Notes under the pieces: model-generated
What the model saw: only the letters and a program-made list of their open reading frames with translations
What the model was told of the DNA's origin: nothing
Database searches by the model: none
Shown: positions 24,931 to 35,400 of the stretch, piece after piece
Numbering within the stretch: position 1 is the first letter of the stretch
Layout of the letters: every line of letters begins with the position of its first letter
Position numbers and translations under genes: made by a program
Assembly: GCA_045536965.1 (NCBI GenBank)
Contig: JAZSON010000009.1
Span: 36,340-100,339, forward strand
Reading direction: 5' to 3'
Source: UBA5448 sp045536965
Lineage (GTDB): Bacteria > Bacillota > Clostridia > Oscillospirales > SIG627
DNA length: 64,000 nt

Positions 24931-27900
24931 ATGAAACGATTACTTGCACTTGTATTGACATTCATATTCGTACTTTCGATTTTACCCGCGTCTTTGGGTT
25001 CTTTGTCGGTATTTGCAAAAGAAAAAACACCGATCAAAACCCAAGGCACCATTTACACCACTGAAATGATTGCTACAGCCAGAGAAAATATTTCCAAATA
25101 CGACTGGGCAAAAACCACGTCGGTCGCTTTTGCAAAAAAAGCCGATGCTTTTATGGAAAAAAGCTTTGCCGATGTGGTATCGTTGATCCCGTCCGAAGAA
25201 TTGTGGCGCAGTTATTATGTGAACAACTCTGACGGATGCCCCAACTGTGGCATGGAAAACTACAACAATGGTAATCAGTACGCTTGGAGCTACGATAACC
25301 CTTGGAAGGTCACCTGCCCCACTTGTAAAATGGTCTTCCCTGCCAATGACTTTGAGAGTTACTATAAAAGTGGTTTAGATGAAAACGGTAACTTCCATCA
25401 TAAAAATGCAGACAAATCTTTACTTGTGAACACACTTTATCCCGATAAACCCAAAGATTGGTGTGTCGATGACGGCAAAGGAATGGTCAACGAAAAAGGT
25501 CAAGTATTTTCTGCGATCGGTTACTGTGTCAACAGACTTTGGTATCAAGCGTTTAACATCCTCAACTATACAACCCCTGCTTATCTCTACACAGGACAAC
25601 AAAAATACGCCGATTTCTCCATCGTTATCCTCGACCGCATGGCCGATCTCTACCCCAAAATGGATGTCCTTTATGAACAGACCCATCCCCACTATATGTC
25701 ATCCAACGGCGGCTCTGCAGGCAAAGGTAAAATTTTTGGTAAAATAGAAGAAGCCAACTATGCAAAATATTTTGCCATGTATTACGATGCTGTTTTTACA
25801 GCCTTCCCCTCCATGTCCGCCGACACTCTCAACTTCATTAACTCCTATTCGCGCATTAAAAAAGCCGATTATAATGAGATCATGTACAATGTTGAGCAAG
25901 GTCTTATTATGCAGATCTTCCCCAATATCAAAAATGGCAACATTAATGGTAACATGGGTATGCAGCAAAACGTACTCGCTACCACGGCAAAATGTATCGA
26001 TGATGTAGAATATACAAAACCCTGGCTTGATTTCGTTTTCCAATCGGGTAACGGCGGTACAACGGGCGGTAACATGAATAACCTCCTCGTTGACATCATT
26101 GACCGAGACGGTATGGGCAACGAGGCCGCTCCCAGTTACAACTCGGGTTGGCTTTCCAACTTTATCGGTGTCGCCGATACCCTTCGAGGCTACACCATCA
26201 AAAACACCAACATATCTTACGATATGTACAACAACCCCAAATTCAAGAAAATGTTCCTCGGCATGTATAACCTTTTGATCTCCGACGCCTTCACACCCCA
26301 CATCGGCGACACCGCCCAAACAGGTGATCAAAACAATTATGCCAAGGTCGAATATATACTCTCCGCCTATGATGTTTATGGTGACTATGTCTATGCGCAG
26401 GCAATTTATGATTTATTAGATGGCGATGTATCTGGACTGAACACGGGAATTTACACAAAAAATCCCGAGGCAATCCGCACAAAAATCTTGAATGACATCG
26501 AAAAATACGGTGAGTATGTTCCTTCTTCTTTCACCCTCAGCGGCTACGGCTTTACCGCCCTCAAAAACCGCGGTACTGTTATATCCAACGGCGAGACACC
26601 CATTGAAAATGCCGTACTTAAACCCGCTGATTTGACATTCTCTCAAGATGATGGTATCACCTTTGCAAACGATCTTGTCTCATTCAAATCCAACAAATCA
26701 AAAACTGCCTTCCATATTGGTTTTTCTTGGGAATACATTGCCCAAACCTACGAATTAATTTTCAACATCGACAAAAGCAGCAAGGGCACCTTCAATGTAT
26801 TTTTGGATGGTAAACTGGTACAAGAAAACATTTCAGCAGATAATATCGAAAACGTTTTCTTCAATAGAACCATTGTCCTTGAGCCCGGCTATCACTTGAT
26901 TACTTTGGAAACAGTCAGCGAAGACTTTGCCCTGAACTTAAAAACGCTTTCGTTCTTCTTGCAAACCTCCACAGATTATAACGATAAATCTTCCAGCACA
27001 TATGAAACCACTGTCGGTATATACGACGGCATGAACTATGGCCACGGTCACAAAGATGCGCTCAACCTCTTCTTGTACGCCTTTAACGTCGACCTTTCCC
27101 CTGATATGGGTACCCCCGAATACAAAAACTCCACCAACGCCCATCGTTTCCAGGTCGTAAACTCAACCCTTTCGCACAACACTGTGGTAGTTGATGATTA
27201 CTCGCAAAACGGAGAAATTCGCATTGGCAACACACTCCACTACGCTGATGGCGATTATGTCCAACTTGTTGACTTGGATGCTACTCCTGTGTACGCCCAA
27301 TGCTCCCTTTACGCGCGCACGGTAGCTAACATTAAAATCAGCGAAACACAAAGCTATGTTCTTGATATTTTCCGCGTCAAGGGCGGCAACCAACACAAAT
27401 ATTCCTTCCACACCACACAAGCATCGGCGGTAGAAACGACCGGTCTTAATCTGATTAAACAAACCGATGAAAACGGCAATTTTGTCGGCACTTACGCCGG
27501 TTCATACATCCCCTTCGGCACGGTCGATGCCAACGGCGGCACCTTGCATAATACTACGGGTTACCAGTGGTACACCAATGTTGAAAAGGATCAAACCCCG
27601 TCCGGCCAATTCTCCTTTGATTGGACTCTGGATGATGTATACAAATATGCCACCAATCTTCAGGACGAGTTGCACTTGAAGATGACCGTTTTGGGCGATT
27701 ATACCGAAGTTGCTCTTACCGACGGTACTCCTCCCCGTAACAAAGTCGGTAACCCCAAGAGCATGGACTATGTATTTATAACCAATGTTCCGAAGAACAA
27801 AGAAACCGCATTTGTTTCCGTCTTCGAGCCTTATGATTCGGCGGTTGGTTCCCAAATCACCTCCATCGAGCCCTTGAGCATAACCAAAAACGGCAAGGTT

Positions 27901-28974
27901 GTCGATTCCTACCTCATCAAAGCAGTGAAAGTTACACTGCAAAATGGCCGTGTAGATTATATCGTCTGCTCTTATGACAAAGAATCCACCTACCGTATAG
28001 GCGATCTCTTTGATTTTTGCGGCTATTTCGGTGTGTATACCGAATTCAACGGTCAGACTGTTACATGGATGCACGACGCTACCAAACTCGGCGATACCAT
28101 TGCCACCGCATCTTTGGACGGTAAGATCACCGACTTCACCCAAGAACTGACAGTAGAAAACGAAATCACCGTCAAATTCAATAGCCAAACCGTCACACCC
28201 GAATCCCTCGTTGGCGCATATTTCCGCGGCGAGGAAAACGGCTACTCCCAAAACCCCTTCTATAAAATTGAATCGGTAAAGAAAAATGCCAACGGTACTT
28301 ATACTCTCGGCATCGGTGACATCACCCTTGTAAACAAATATCTCAACGGTGTTCCCGGAGATAAATACGAATACAACGTCTCGAAAAATCAACCCTTTAC
28401 CATCGCATCTACCTTTGTTGCAGGCGATCCCTCCATCCTCTTCAACTCAGGCGCGGGATCAACCATTTCGAATGTTGTTCTTTCCCATGAAATCAGAAAA
28501 GGTGCCAAGAAAGGCGATGTGGTTGGCAACCTCTTTGTCGTTGACAGTGCCGTGACCGATCCCACCAAGCTCCCCGCCTACACACTTTCTATTTCCCCCA
28601 ACTCCATCGACGGTGAATATTTCACCATTGATGGCAACAAACTTGTCTTGAATAAAGATTCTGACAAAACCTCCTATTCGATCATCATTTGTGCAACCTC
28701 GGCTGATAGTCCAAGCGCTGTGCACGAAACCACTCTTTCCATACGTCAAACCTCGAAAGAACAGCTCTATTATGATTTCACCCCTTCCCTTTCCCTGTTA
28801 AAGCAAACCTATCAATCCACAGGGGATGCCAACGAAAACACTGATGACGATCATCAAGACGACGGCGATAGCTCCATGCTTATTATCATTGTTGCCGTAG
28901 CTTTGGTCGCTCTTGTTGCAATCGTGGCAGTTATCATCATACTCTGTAAAAAGAAGAAGAACGCAACCAAGTAA
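24931..28974 (+). CDS. Secreted, membrane-anchored heparinase II/III-like polysaccharide lyase
   Basis: 1347 residues, the largest gene here. Residues 1-29 are a signal peptide. An alpha/alpha-toroid N-terminal part carries CPNCG (~103) and CPTCK (~129), a likely zinc ribbon. A ~120-residue beta-rich insert (~560-690, absent from the two paralogues downstream) looks like a carbohydrate-binding or jelly-roll module. The motif YGHGHKDALNLFLYA (~704) and TLSHNTVVVDD are heparinase II/III features; these lyases cleave uronic-acid glycans by beta-elimination. Residues ~1176-1260 resemble a cadherin-type repeat (GDVVGNLFVVD..., YFTIDGNKLVLNK...). An acidic linker, one membrane helix (~1316-1340) and KKKKNATK end the protein, so it is surface-anchored. 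Glycan substrate unknown. Confidence 0.85.
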   Translation: MKRLLALVLTFIFVLSILPASLGSLSVFAKEKTPIKTQGTIYTTEMIATARENISKYDWAKTTSVAFAKKADAFMEKSFADVVSLIPSEELWRSYYVNNSDGCPNCGMENYNNGNQYAWSYDNPWKVTCPTCKMVFPANDFESYYKSGLDENGNFHHKNADKSLLVNTLYPDKPKDWCVDDGKGMVNEKGQVFSAIGYCVNRLWYQAFNILNYTTPAYLYTGQQKYADFSIVILDRMADLYPKMDVLYEQTHPHYMSSNGGSAGKGKIFGKIEEANYAKYFAMYYDAVFTAFPSMSADTLNFINSYSRIKKADYNEIMYNVEQGLIMQIFPNIKNGNINGNMGMQQNVLATTAKCIDDVEYTKPWLDFVFQSGNGGTTGGNMNNLLVDIIDRDGMGNEAAPSYNSGWLSNFIGVADTLRGYTIKNTNISYDMYNNPKFKKMFLGMYNLLISDAFTPHIGDTAQTGDQNNYAKVEYILSAYDVYGDYVYAQAIYDLLDGDVSGLNTGIYTKNPEAIRTKILNDIEKYGEYVPSSFTLSGYGFTALKNRGTVISNGETPIENAVLKPADLTFSQDDGITFANDLVSFKSNKSKTAFHIGFSWEYIAQTYELIFNIDKSSKGTFNVFLDGKLVQENISADNIENVFFNRTIVLEPGYHLITLETVSEDFALNLKTLSFFLQTSTDYNDKSSSTYETTVGIYDGMNYGHGHKDALNLFLYAFNVDLSPDMGTPEYKNSTNAHRFQVVNSTLSHNTVVVDDYSQNGEIRIGNTLHYADGDYVQLVDLDATPVYAQCSLYARTVANIKISETQSYVLDIFRVKGGNQHKYSFHTTQASAVETTGLNLIKQTDENGNFVGTYAGSYIPFGTVDANGGTLHNTTGYQWYTNVEKDQTPSGQFSFDWTLDDVYKYATNLQDELHLKMTVLGDYTEVALTDGTPPRNKVGNPKSMDYVFITNVPKNKETAFVSVFEPYDSAVGSQITSIEPLSITKNGKVVDSYLIKAVKVTLQNGRVDYIVCSYDKESTYRIGDLFDFCGYFGVYTEFNGQTVTWMHDATKLGDTIATASLDGKITDFTQELTVENEITVKFNSQTVTPESLVGAYFRGEENGYSQNPFYKIESVKKNANGTYTLGIGDITLVNKYLNGVPGDKYEYNVSKNQPFTIASTFVAGDPSILFNSGAGSTISNVVLSHEIRKGAKKGDVVGNLFVVDSAVTDPTKLPAYTLSISPNSIDGEYFTIDGNKLVLNKDSDKTSYSIIICATSADSPSAVHETTLSIRQTSKEQLYYDFTPSLSLLKQTYQSTGDANENTDDDHQDDGDSSMLIIIVAVALVALVAIVAVIIILCKKKKNATK

Positions 28975-28985
28975 CGACATTTTTT

Positions 28986-29012
28986 ATAAGGCGGCATCAA
29001 TTGCCGCCTTAT
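28986..29012 (+). repeat. Intergenic hairpin without U-tract
   Basis: ATAAGGCGGCA (28986-28996) pairs perfectly with TGCCGCCTTAT (29002-29012) around a 5-base loop. No run of T follows on either strand. A closely related stem recurs after the next paralogue at 32102-32132. It could stabilise or delimit mRNA segments rather than terminate. Confidence 0.7.
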
Positions 29013-29056
29013 AATATGTACCCAACAACAATGTATGCAAACGAAAGGTGAAAACT

Positions 29057-32000
29057 ATGTCGCATGTAAAAGGATGTATGAAAAAAATGCCCCTGAAAAA
29101 ACGCAGCACTCTTTTTACCACTGAAATGATAGAGGCTGCGCGTGAAAATCAAAAACTGTATCCTTGGGCCAAGAAAATGGCAGAACAAACCATCAAAGAA
29201 GCCGATGAAATTCTCAAAATCGGCTATGAGCGCGCCGTTGAACTCATGCCCTCCACTCAACTGCGGCGCTCCTATCAAATCAATGACCACGATGGTTGTC
29301 CCATTTGCGGAATGAAAAACTATACGGCAGGTAACAACTACAACTGGAGTTATGAAAATCCTTGGAAATTGGTTTGCCCCACCTGCCAAAACACCTTCCC
29401 CGCCAATGATTTTGAAAGTTACTATAAAAGCGGACTGGATCAATACGGAAATTTTCATTATGAACTTGCAGATGATACCCTTCTGGTAAATACTCTCTAT
29501 CCCGATAAACCCGCTGATCATTTCGTAGACAACGGTTTAGGCATGACCAACGAAGAAAACATATTTTACGTTGTCATTGCACACTGCGCGAACAATATGT
29601 GGAGCCACGCCCACAACCTCATCCGTACATTGCGCACCGCCTACCTCTACACAGGTGAACAAAAATATGCAGATCTTGCCATCGTCATGTTGAGCCGTCT
29701 TGCCGACGTGTACCCCGATATGAACGTCGATTACGAAGTGGAGAACAAATCCTTCATTTCGTGTAACGGCGGTTCGGCAGGTGAAGGCAAAATTTTAGGA
29801 AGAATTTCCGAAACCTATATTTCACTTGAGTTTTCACGCGCCTACGATGCCCTCTTCACCGCTTTCCCGAACCTTTCAGAAGATGCGCTTTCGTTCATTA
29901 AATCCCGTTCCCCGCTCCCGATTGAAGATTATTCGGATGTTATGGTCAACATTGAGGACCGCGTCATCAAAGAAATCTATCATGGCATCAAAGCGGGTAA
30001 AAATCACGGCAACATGGGCATGCACCAAGCAACACTTGCCAATGCAGCAAAATGCTTCGACTCGATTGATTGCAGCCGCGAATGGCTTGATTTTGTCTTC
30101 CAAGACGGCAACGGCACCACCACGGGCGGTAACTTGAATAACATTCTCATTTCGGTCGTGGATCGTGACGGCTTTGGTAATGAAGCAGCCCCTGCTTATA
30201 ACATTGGTTGGCTTGAAGGATTTTTGGACATCGCTGATATTCTCAATGACTACTATATCAACGGCACCGACATCTCCTATGATATGTACAAAAACCCGAA
30301 GTTTAAGAAAATGTTCCTCGGATATACAAAACTTGTTTTATCCGATAAATATACCCCCCATGTCGGCGATACTCAATTTACAGGCTCAGCCTCCCGTTTT
30401 GACCGCACACCCAATCTTATTCGCGCTTTCTCTGTGTATGGCGATAAAATATTCGCGCAAGCCCTTCATTACGCTATAAAAGATAACATATCCACGTTAA
30501 ACACGGGAATTTTCTCAAAGAACCCCGAAAAAATCCAGCAAGATATTATCGATGCGATCGACAAATACGGCAGCATTTCTAACCCCTCCTTCATTTTGAA
30601 CGGATACGGGATGGCTGCTTTAAAAAACCGTTCTGAAAAATATACCGCCAAACATCCCGTTGACACCACCGCCGCCGTCTTTTTCGGTAGAAACTTCGGC
30701 CATGGACACAGCGACTCGCTCAACTTATACCTTTACTCCCACCATGTGGATGTCACACCCGACCACGGAACACCCGAATATAAAAACGCAACCAACCCCC
30801 ACCGTTATCAGGTGGTCATCACCACACTCTCCCATAATACGGTCGTTGTAGATGAGTTTTCCCAGAACAACCGCGTTGTAGTCGGGACAACCCGTCACTT
30901 TGCAGTCGGCGATACAGTGCAACTCGTGGATGTGGAAAGCCATGCCTACTCACAATGCCCTCTCTATGCCCGTACCGTTGCAACCGTCAAAATCAGCGAC
31001 ACACAAACCTATGCACTTGACTTTTTCCGAGTAAAAGGCGGTTCACAACACAAATATTCCTTCCACACCATGCCCCCCGTGAACATCGAAACCCAAGGAT
31101 TACATTTAGAAAAGCAAGTCGATGAAAACGGTGAATATATCGGTACTTATGCGGGCAAAGATATTCCATTCGGCACGGTTGAATATAACGGCGAAACGTT
31201 ACATAAATCCCGTGGTTATCAATGGTATACAGAGGTAAACAAAGACACCAACCCGAATGAAAAAATTTCGATCGATTGGACCATTCAAGATCATTACAAT
31301 CTTGCAGAAAATCTCCAAGGTGATCTCCATTTAAAACTCACAACACTCGGTAAACACGATGAAGTAGCGCTTCTCAAAGGAGTCCCCCCGAGAAAATACG
31401 CCCAAAATCCCCGTTCACTCTCCTACCTGTTCATAACCAACAATGGCGAGGATCTCGGCTCTGCCTTCGTAACAGCATTAGAACCCTATGACAGCGCCGA
31501 CGGATGCCAAATCACCGATATTTCGCCACTGTCTATCACAAAGGACGGCAAAACAGTCGATTCCTATTTGATCAACGCCGTCAAGGTCACCCTCAAAAAC
31601 GGCCGTGTCGACTATATTGTTTGCTCTTATGACAAAGAATCCACCTACCGCATCGGCGATCTTTTTGACTTTTGCGGTTATTTTGGCTACTATTCAGAAG
31701 ATAAGGGTCAAATCCGCACTTGGATGCACGATGCCTCCCGTTTGGGTAACGTTACAACAACCGATGCATTGAGCGGAAAGGTTTTACATTTCACCAAAGA
31801 ACTTTCCATTCAAAATTACATCACTGTTTCGTTTGACTCAAAAGATGTCACCCCCGATATGTTGATCGGAAACTACTTAAAATGCAAAACAACCGAAGTG
31901 GATTGCAACCCCTTCTATGAAATCATTTCGGCTGTCAAAAATGATGATAACACCTTTACCCTCGATATTGGTGACATTACCCTGATCCAAAAGTATTCCG

Positions 32001-32095
32001 ACGAAAAGAACGACTGTTCACTTTATGACTATAATCTGTCAGAAAACCAAACCTTTACCATCGCACAAACATTCTCTCATGATCTGAGCAAATAA
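29057..32095 (+). CDS. Heparinase II/III-like lyase without signal peptide
   Basis: 1012 residues, aligned by eye with the preceding protein from residue ~10 on (RSTLFTTEMIEAARENQ, CPICG...CPTCQ, NDFESYYKSGLDQ). It lacks a signal peptide, the beta-rich insert, the cadherin-like domain and the membrane anchor, so it should be cytoplasmic. The catalytic-type motif FGHGHSDSLNLYLYSH is at about residue 549 and TLSHNTVVVDEFSQN follows. ATG 29057 is preceded by GAAAGGTG, the same leader as the sibling genes; a GTG three codons earlier lies within that ribosome site. Likely role: degrading imported unsaturated or acidic oligosaccharides. Its last 154 bases are almost identical to part of the remnant gene downstream. 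Confidence 0.85.
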   Translation: MSHVKGCMKKMPLKKRSTLFTTEMIEAARENQKLYPWAKKMAEQTIKEADEILKIGYERAVELMPSTQLRRSYQINDHDGCPICGMKNYTAGNNYNWSYENPWKLVCPTCQNTFPANDFESYYKSGLDQYGNFHYELADDTLLVNTLYPDKPADHFVDNGLGMTNEENIFYVVIAHCANNMWSHAHNLIRTLRTAYLYTGEQKYADLAIVMLSRLADVYPDMNVDYEVENKSFISCNGGSAGEGKILGRISETYISLEFSRAYDALFTAFPNLSEDALSFIKSRSPLPIEDYSDVMVNIEDRVIKEIYHGIKAGKNHGNMGMHQATLANAAKCFDSIDCSREWLDFVFQDGNGTTTGGNLNNILISVVDRDGFGNEAAPAYNIGWLEGFLDIADILNDYYINGTDISYDMYKNPKFKKMFLGYTKLVLSDKYTPHVGDTQFTGSASRFDRTPNLIRAFSVYGDKIFAQALHYAIKDNISTLNTGIFSKNPEKIQQDIIDAIDKYGSISNPSFILNGYGMAALKNRSEKYTAKHPVDTTAAVFFGRNFGHGHSDSLNLYLYSHHVDVTPDHGTPEYKNATNPHRYQVVITTLSHNTVVVDEFSQNNRVVVGTTRHFAVGDTVQLVDVESHAYSQCPLYARTVATVKISDTQTYALDFFRVKGGSQHKYSFHTMPPVNIETQGLHLEKQVDENGEYIGTYAGKDIPFGTVEYNGETLHKSRGYQWYTEVNKDTNPNEKISIDWTIQDHYNLAENLQGDLHLKLTTLGKHDEVALLKGVPPRKYAQNPRSLSYLFITNNGEDLGSAFVTALEPYDSADGCQITDISPLSITKDGKTVDSYLINAVKVTLKNGRVDYIVCSYDKESTYRIGDLFDFCGYFGYYSEDKGQIRTWMHDASRLGNVTTTDALSGKVLHFTKELSIQNYITVSFDSKDVTPDMLIGNYLKCKTTEVDCNPFYEIISAVKNDDNTFTLDIGDITLIQKYSDEKNDCSLYDYNLSENQTFTIAQTFSHDLSK
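31917..32070 (+). repeat. Near-identical direct repeat, copy A (3' end of second lyase gene)
   Basis: 154 bases that recur at 32275-32428, 358 bases later, with only two substitutions found by eye (one changes Gln to Lys, the other is a synonymous Ala change). The sequences diverge at once on both sides. Confidence 0.9.
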
Positions 32096-32101
32096 TCATT
32101 T

Positions 32102-32132
32102 AATAAGGCGGCTTAATGATAGCCGCCTTATT
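32102..32132 (+). repeat. Intergenic hairpin without U-tract (second copy)
   Basis: AATAAGGCGGCT (32102-32113) with AGCCGCCTTATT (32121-32132), 7-base loop, no T-run after it. The stem core matches the hairpin at 28986-29012, and both stand directly after a lyase stop codon. Confidence 0.7.
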
Positions 32133-32183
32133 GAATCCATCCTCAAAATCCAAAGATATAGTAAACAGAAAGGTGAAAATATC

Positions 32184-32465
32184 ATGTCGGAGAACAACGG
32201 AGCCGTTAAAAGAAAGCCGCTTAAAACCCGCGGCACACTCTATACACCCGAAATGATCTCTGCCGCCAGAAGCAATGAAATCATTTCGGCTGTCAAAAAT
32301 GATGATAACACCTTTACCCTCGATATTGGTGACATTACCCTGATCAAAAAGTATTCCGACGAAAAGAACGACTGTTCACTTTATGACTATAATCTGTCAG
32401 AAAACCAAACCTTTACCATCGCGCAAACCTTTTCGGACCCTTCAGAAAACTTCCCTCTCAACTGA
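32184..32465 (+). pseudogene. Collapsed fourth lyase paralogue (N and C termini fused, catalytic core deleted)
   Basis: 93 codons with their own AGAAAGGTG ribosome site and ATG. Residues 1-30 (KPLKTRGTLYTPEMISAAR) match the N terminus of the lyases but are not identical to either neighbour. From about residue 32 (NEIISAVKNDDNTF...) the sequence is the C-terminal end of the second lyase, nearly base for base. All ~900 residues between, including zinc ribbon and catalytic core, are missing. The simplest reading is a fourth full gene reduced by internal deletion after duplication or gene conversion of its 3' end. The frame is open, so a 93-residue protein could still be made. Confidence 0.85.
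32275..32428 (+). repeat. Near-identical direct repeat, copy B (inside the remnant gene)
   Basis: Partner of 31917-32070. The left junction (AGAAGC|ATGAAATCATT) marks where the lyase N-terminal coding segment is joined to the C-terminal segment. Confidence 0.9.
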
Positions 32466-32494
32466 AAGAAAACAACAAGAAAGGTGTACAAAAT

Positions 32495-35400
32495 ATGAAA
32501 TGCACGCAAACTGCAAAACGCCCTTCCAAAACCCGTTGTACTTATTTCACTGAAAAAAAAGTAAATAACGCGCGACAAAATATTCAAAAATACGAGTGGG
32601 CAAAAGAACAAGCAAACACGCTTATCAAAACCGCCGATTTCTATGCAGATAAAGGGCTTGAATACCTCTGGTCACTTCCTCCGTCGCAAAGCGTTTACCG
32701 CTCCTACGGTGTAAACGAAAAAATGGGTTGCCTCAATTGTGGCCACGCTATCGACGCTTACGGTAATTACGCCTATACAGTCGATCCCCACAATCACCCT
32801 TGGAAGCTTACCTGCCCCTCTTGTAAAATGACCTTTCCCACCAATGATTTTGGTGCATACTATAAAAGCGGGTTGGATGAAACGGGTCGATTCGATCCTC
32901 ATATTGCCGATCAATCCCTTTTGATTAACACCGCATACCCCGAAAAAGGTGAAAAATGGGGCGTTGATGATGGTTACGGTTATATCTCCCAAGACGGTGA
33001 AAAATATACTTATATTGCCTATTATACCCATTGGCATTTATGGCACGGACTAAGAAAATCCGCCGTTATTGAAGAAGCCATCAAAAGTCTTTATACCGCC
33101 TATCTTTATACGGGACTGCAAAAATATGCCGATGCGGGTATCGTTTTACTCGCCCGCATTGCCGAACTTTATCCCGAAATGAACATTTTGGATATGACGG
33201 TAGCAAACGGGTATTTACATTCCCATGGAAATAGGGACGGAAGGGGTAAGATCATCGGCTGTATATGGGAAACGGGCAACTGCACCATCTATATCACAGC
33301 ATATGACGCGCTCTTTTCGGGCATCGACACCCTTTCAAACGAGGCTTTTGATTTCTTAAAGGAAAAATCCCGCGGTAAGCTTTCTTCTTTCGACAGTATC
33401 AAGCTCTTACTGGAAGGAAATCTCTTGCACGAAACCTATAAAGGTATATTACACAAAGACATTATTGGAAACGTTGGCATGCACCACTATGCACTCGCCC
33501 TTGCTGCCGTTGTGCTCGATGACCCGATCGTTTCTGCTGAATGGCTCGATTTTGTATTTCGTCCGGGTGATGCGCGTCCCGTTGATCGTGAAACTACAGG
33601 GTTAGACCTGAATAATCTGTTTGTCAACGTAATAGACCGCGATGGCTTCGGCGATGAAGCCAGCCCGGGATACAATGATATTTGGTTAGGCAAATTTTTA
33701 AGCATCGCAAACCTCTTAAACGGCTATGTCATTAACGGCACCGATATTTCCTACGATTTGTATAAAAACCCAAAGTTCTTACAAATGTTTTCCTCCATGC
33801 TTCATCTGATTATAACCGATTCGCAAACCCCTGCCATCGGCGATTCGGCGCAAACAGGCATCGGGGGTATCATCGCAAAAGTAGGAAACCTTCTCCCCGC
33901 ATACCTTGCCACCAATGATCCCTTTTACGCACGCGCGATCCACTTTATCTCCGGCGGCGATCTGACCCGTCTTCCTCTTGACATCTTTTCAGAGGACACC
34001 GATGAGATCCGAGATAGAATTTTATCCGATCTAAAACAGTATGGCCCCTATATCTCATCGGGCGCCAACCTCACGGGATACGGCTATTCTTCGGTCAAAA
34101 TGCGCCCCGCCTCCGAAAATCCCGAATATTCCTTCGCTATTTATTACGGGAGAAATGGCGGACACGGCCACTGCGATTCCTTCAATCTTCATTTATACGG
34201 CTATAACATTCCATTAAACCCCGACCTGGGTTACCCCGAACACGCCACTGCATACGATGAGCATCGCAAATGGGTCACCTCCACCATCTCACATAACACG
34301 GTGATGGTTGACAACAAAAATCAAAAATATCAAATCATTTCAAACATACGCCACTATGATAAAGATAGTTTTGTCCAACTGATCGATGTAGAAAACTCGG
34401 CACTGTACGACACAACAAGCGAATACCGCCGTACTACCGCCATGATCACAGCAGACGAAAATTACGCCTATTTCGTGGATTTCTTCCGTGTAACAGGCGG
34501 CAAATCTCACGTTTATTCCTTCCACGGCGGCCAAGCAAGTAACATCACGACAAGCGGACTGACCTTTGATAAACAAGCGGATGAAAACGGCAACTATATC
34601 GGCACCTATCAAAGCCCCGATATCCCTTGGGGCACCCCCACCCCCTCATGCATGGGATGGCTTAAAAACGTAGATATCTGCAAAAATCCCGATAGAAAAT
34701 TCAGCATCACCTGGGATTTGGTGGACACCTATAAACGAAGCAAGGGTATTCCCGAAAACACCGCGCTGAAACTTGATCTGACCATGCTCGGTCATTTTTC
34801 CGACGTTTCCCTTTGTGACGGTATCCCCCCCCGTAACAAGGTTGGAAACCCTGCTTCCCTGCGCTATCTTTTGGTGCGAAACAGTGGAGAAAATCAAGAA
34901 TCCCTATTCCCGTCGGTTATGCAGGCATACACAGATAAACCCATCGTTTTGGAAAAGAAGATGGTACCTGTCAAGCTTTATGACGGAACAGATGCAAATC
35001 CCCATAAGGTAATCGCCTTAAAACTCACACTCACAAACGGACGAATTGACTATATCGTCAATTCCACCGAAGAAAACACCCTTTATCGTGTCGATGATCT
35101 CTTCGATTTTTGCGGATTTTTCGGTGTATATTCCATACAAAACGATCAAGTTACAACCTACGCACACGATGCAACCTTCAATAAAGACCAAAAAATTGCT
35201 CGCCTTGAAGGTAAGGTGCTTTCTTTTACCAAGGATTTATCCACCCAAAACACCATCACAGTTTCACTGAATCAAAATGTAGATGCAGCTGCCTTACAAA
35301 ATAAAATCATACGCGGCAATCATGCAGAGAACCAAAACCCCGTATATAATATTCTGGATGCTACCGAAAAAGACGGTCACATTCATTTGAATATAGGTGC

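Noticed and set aside
27502..28392. 296-codon open frame opposite the first lyase gene
   Set aside because: Shadow of biased codons in the lyase gene; no ribosome site or family features.
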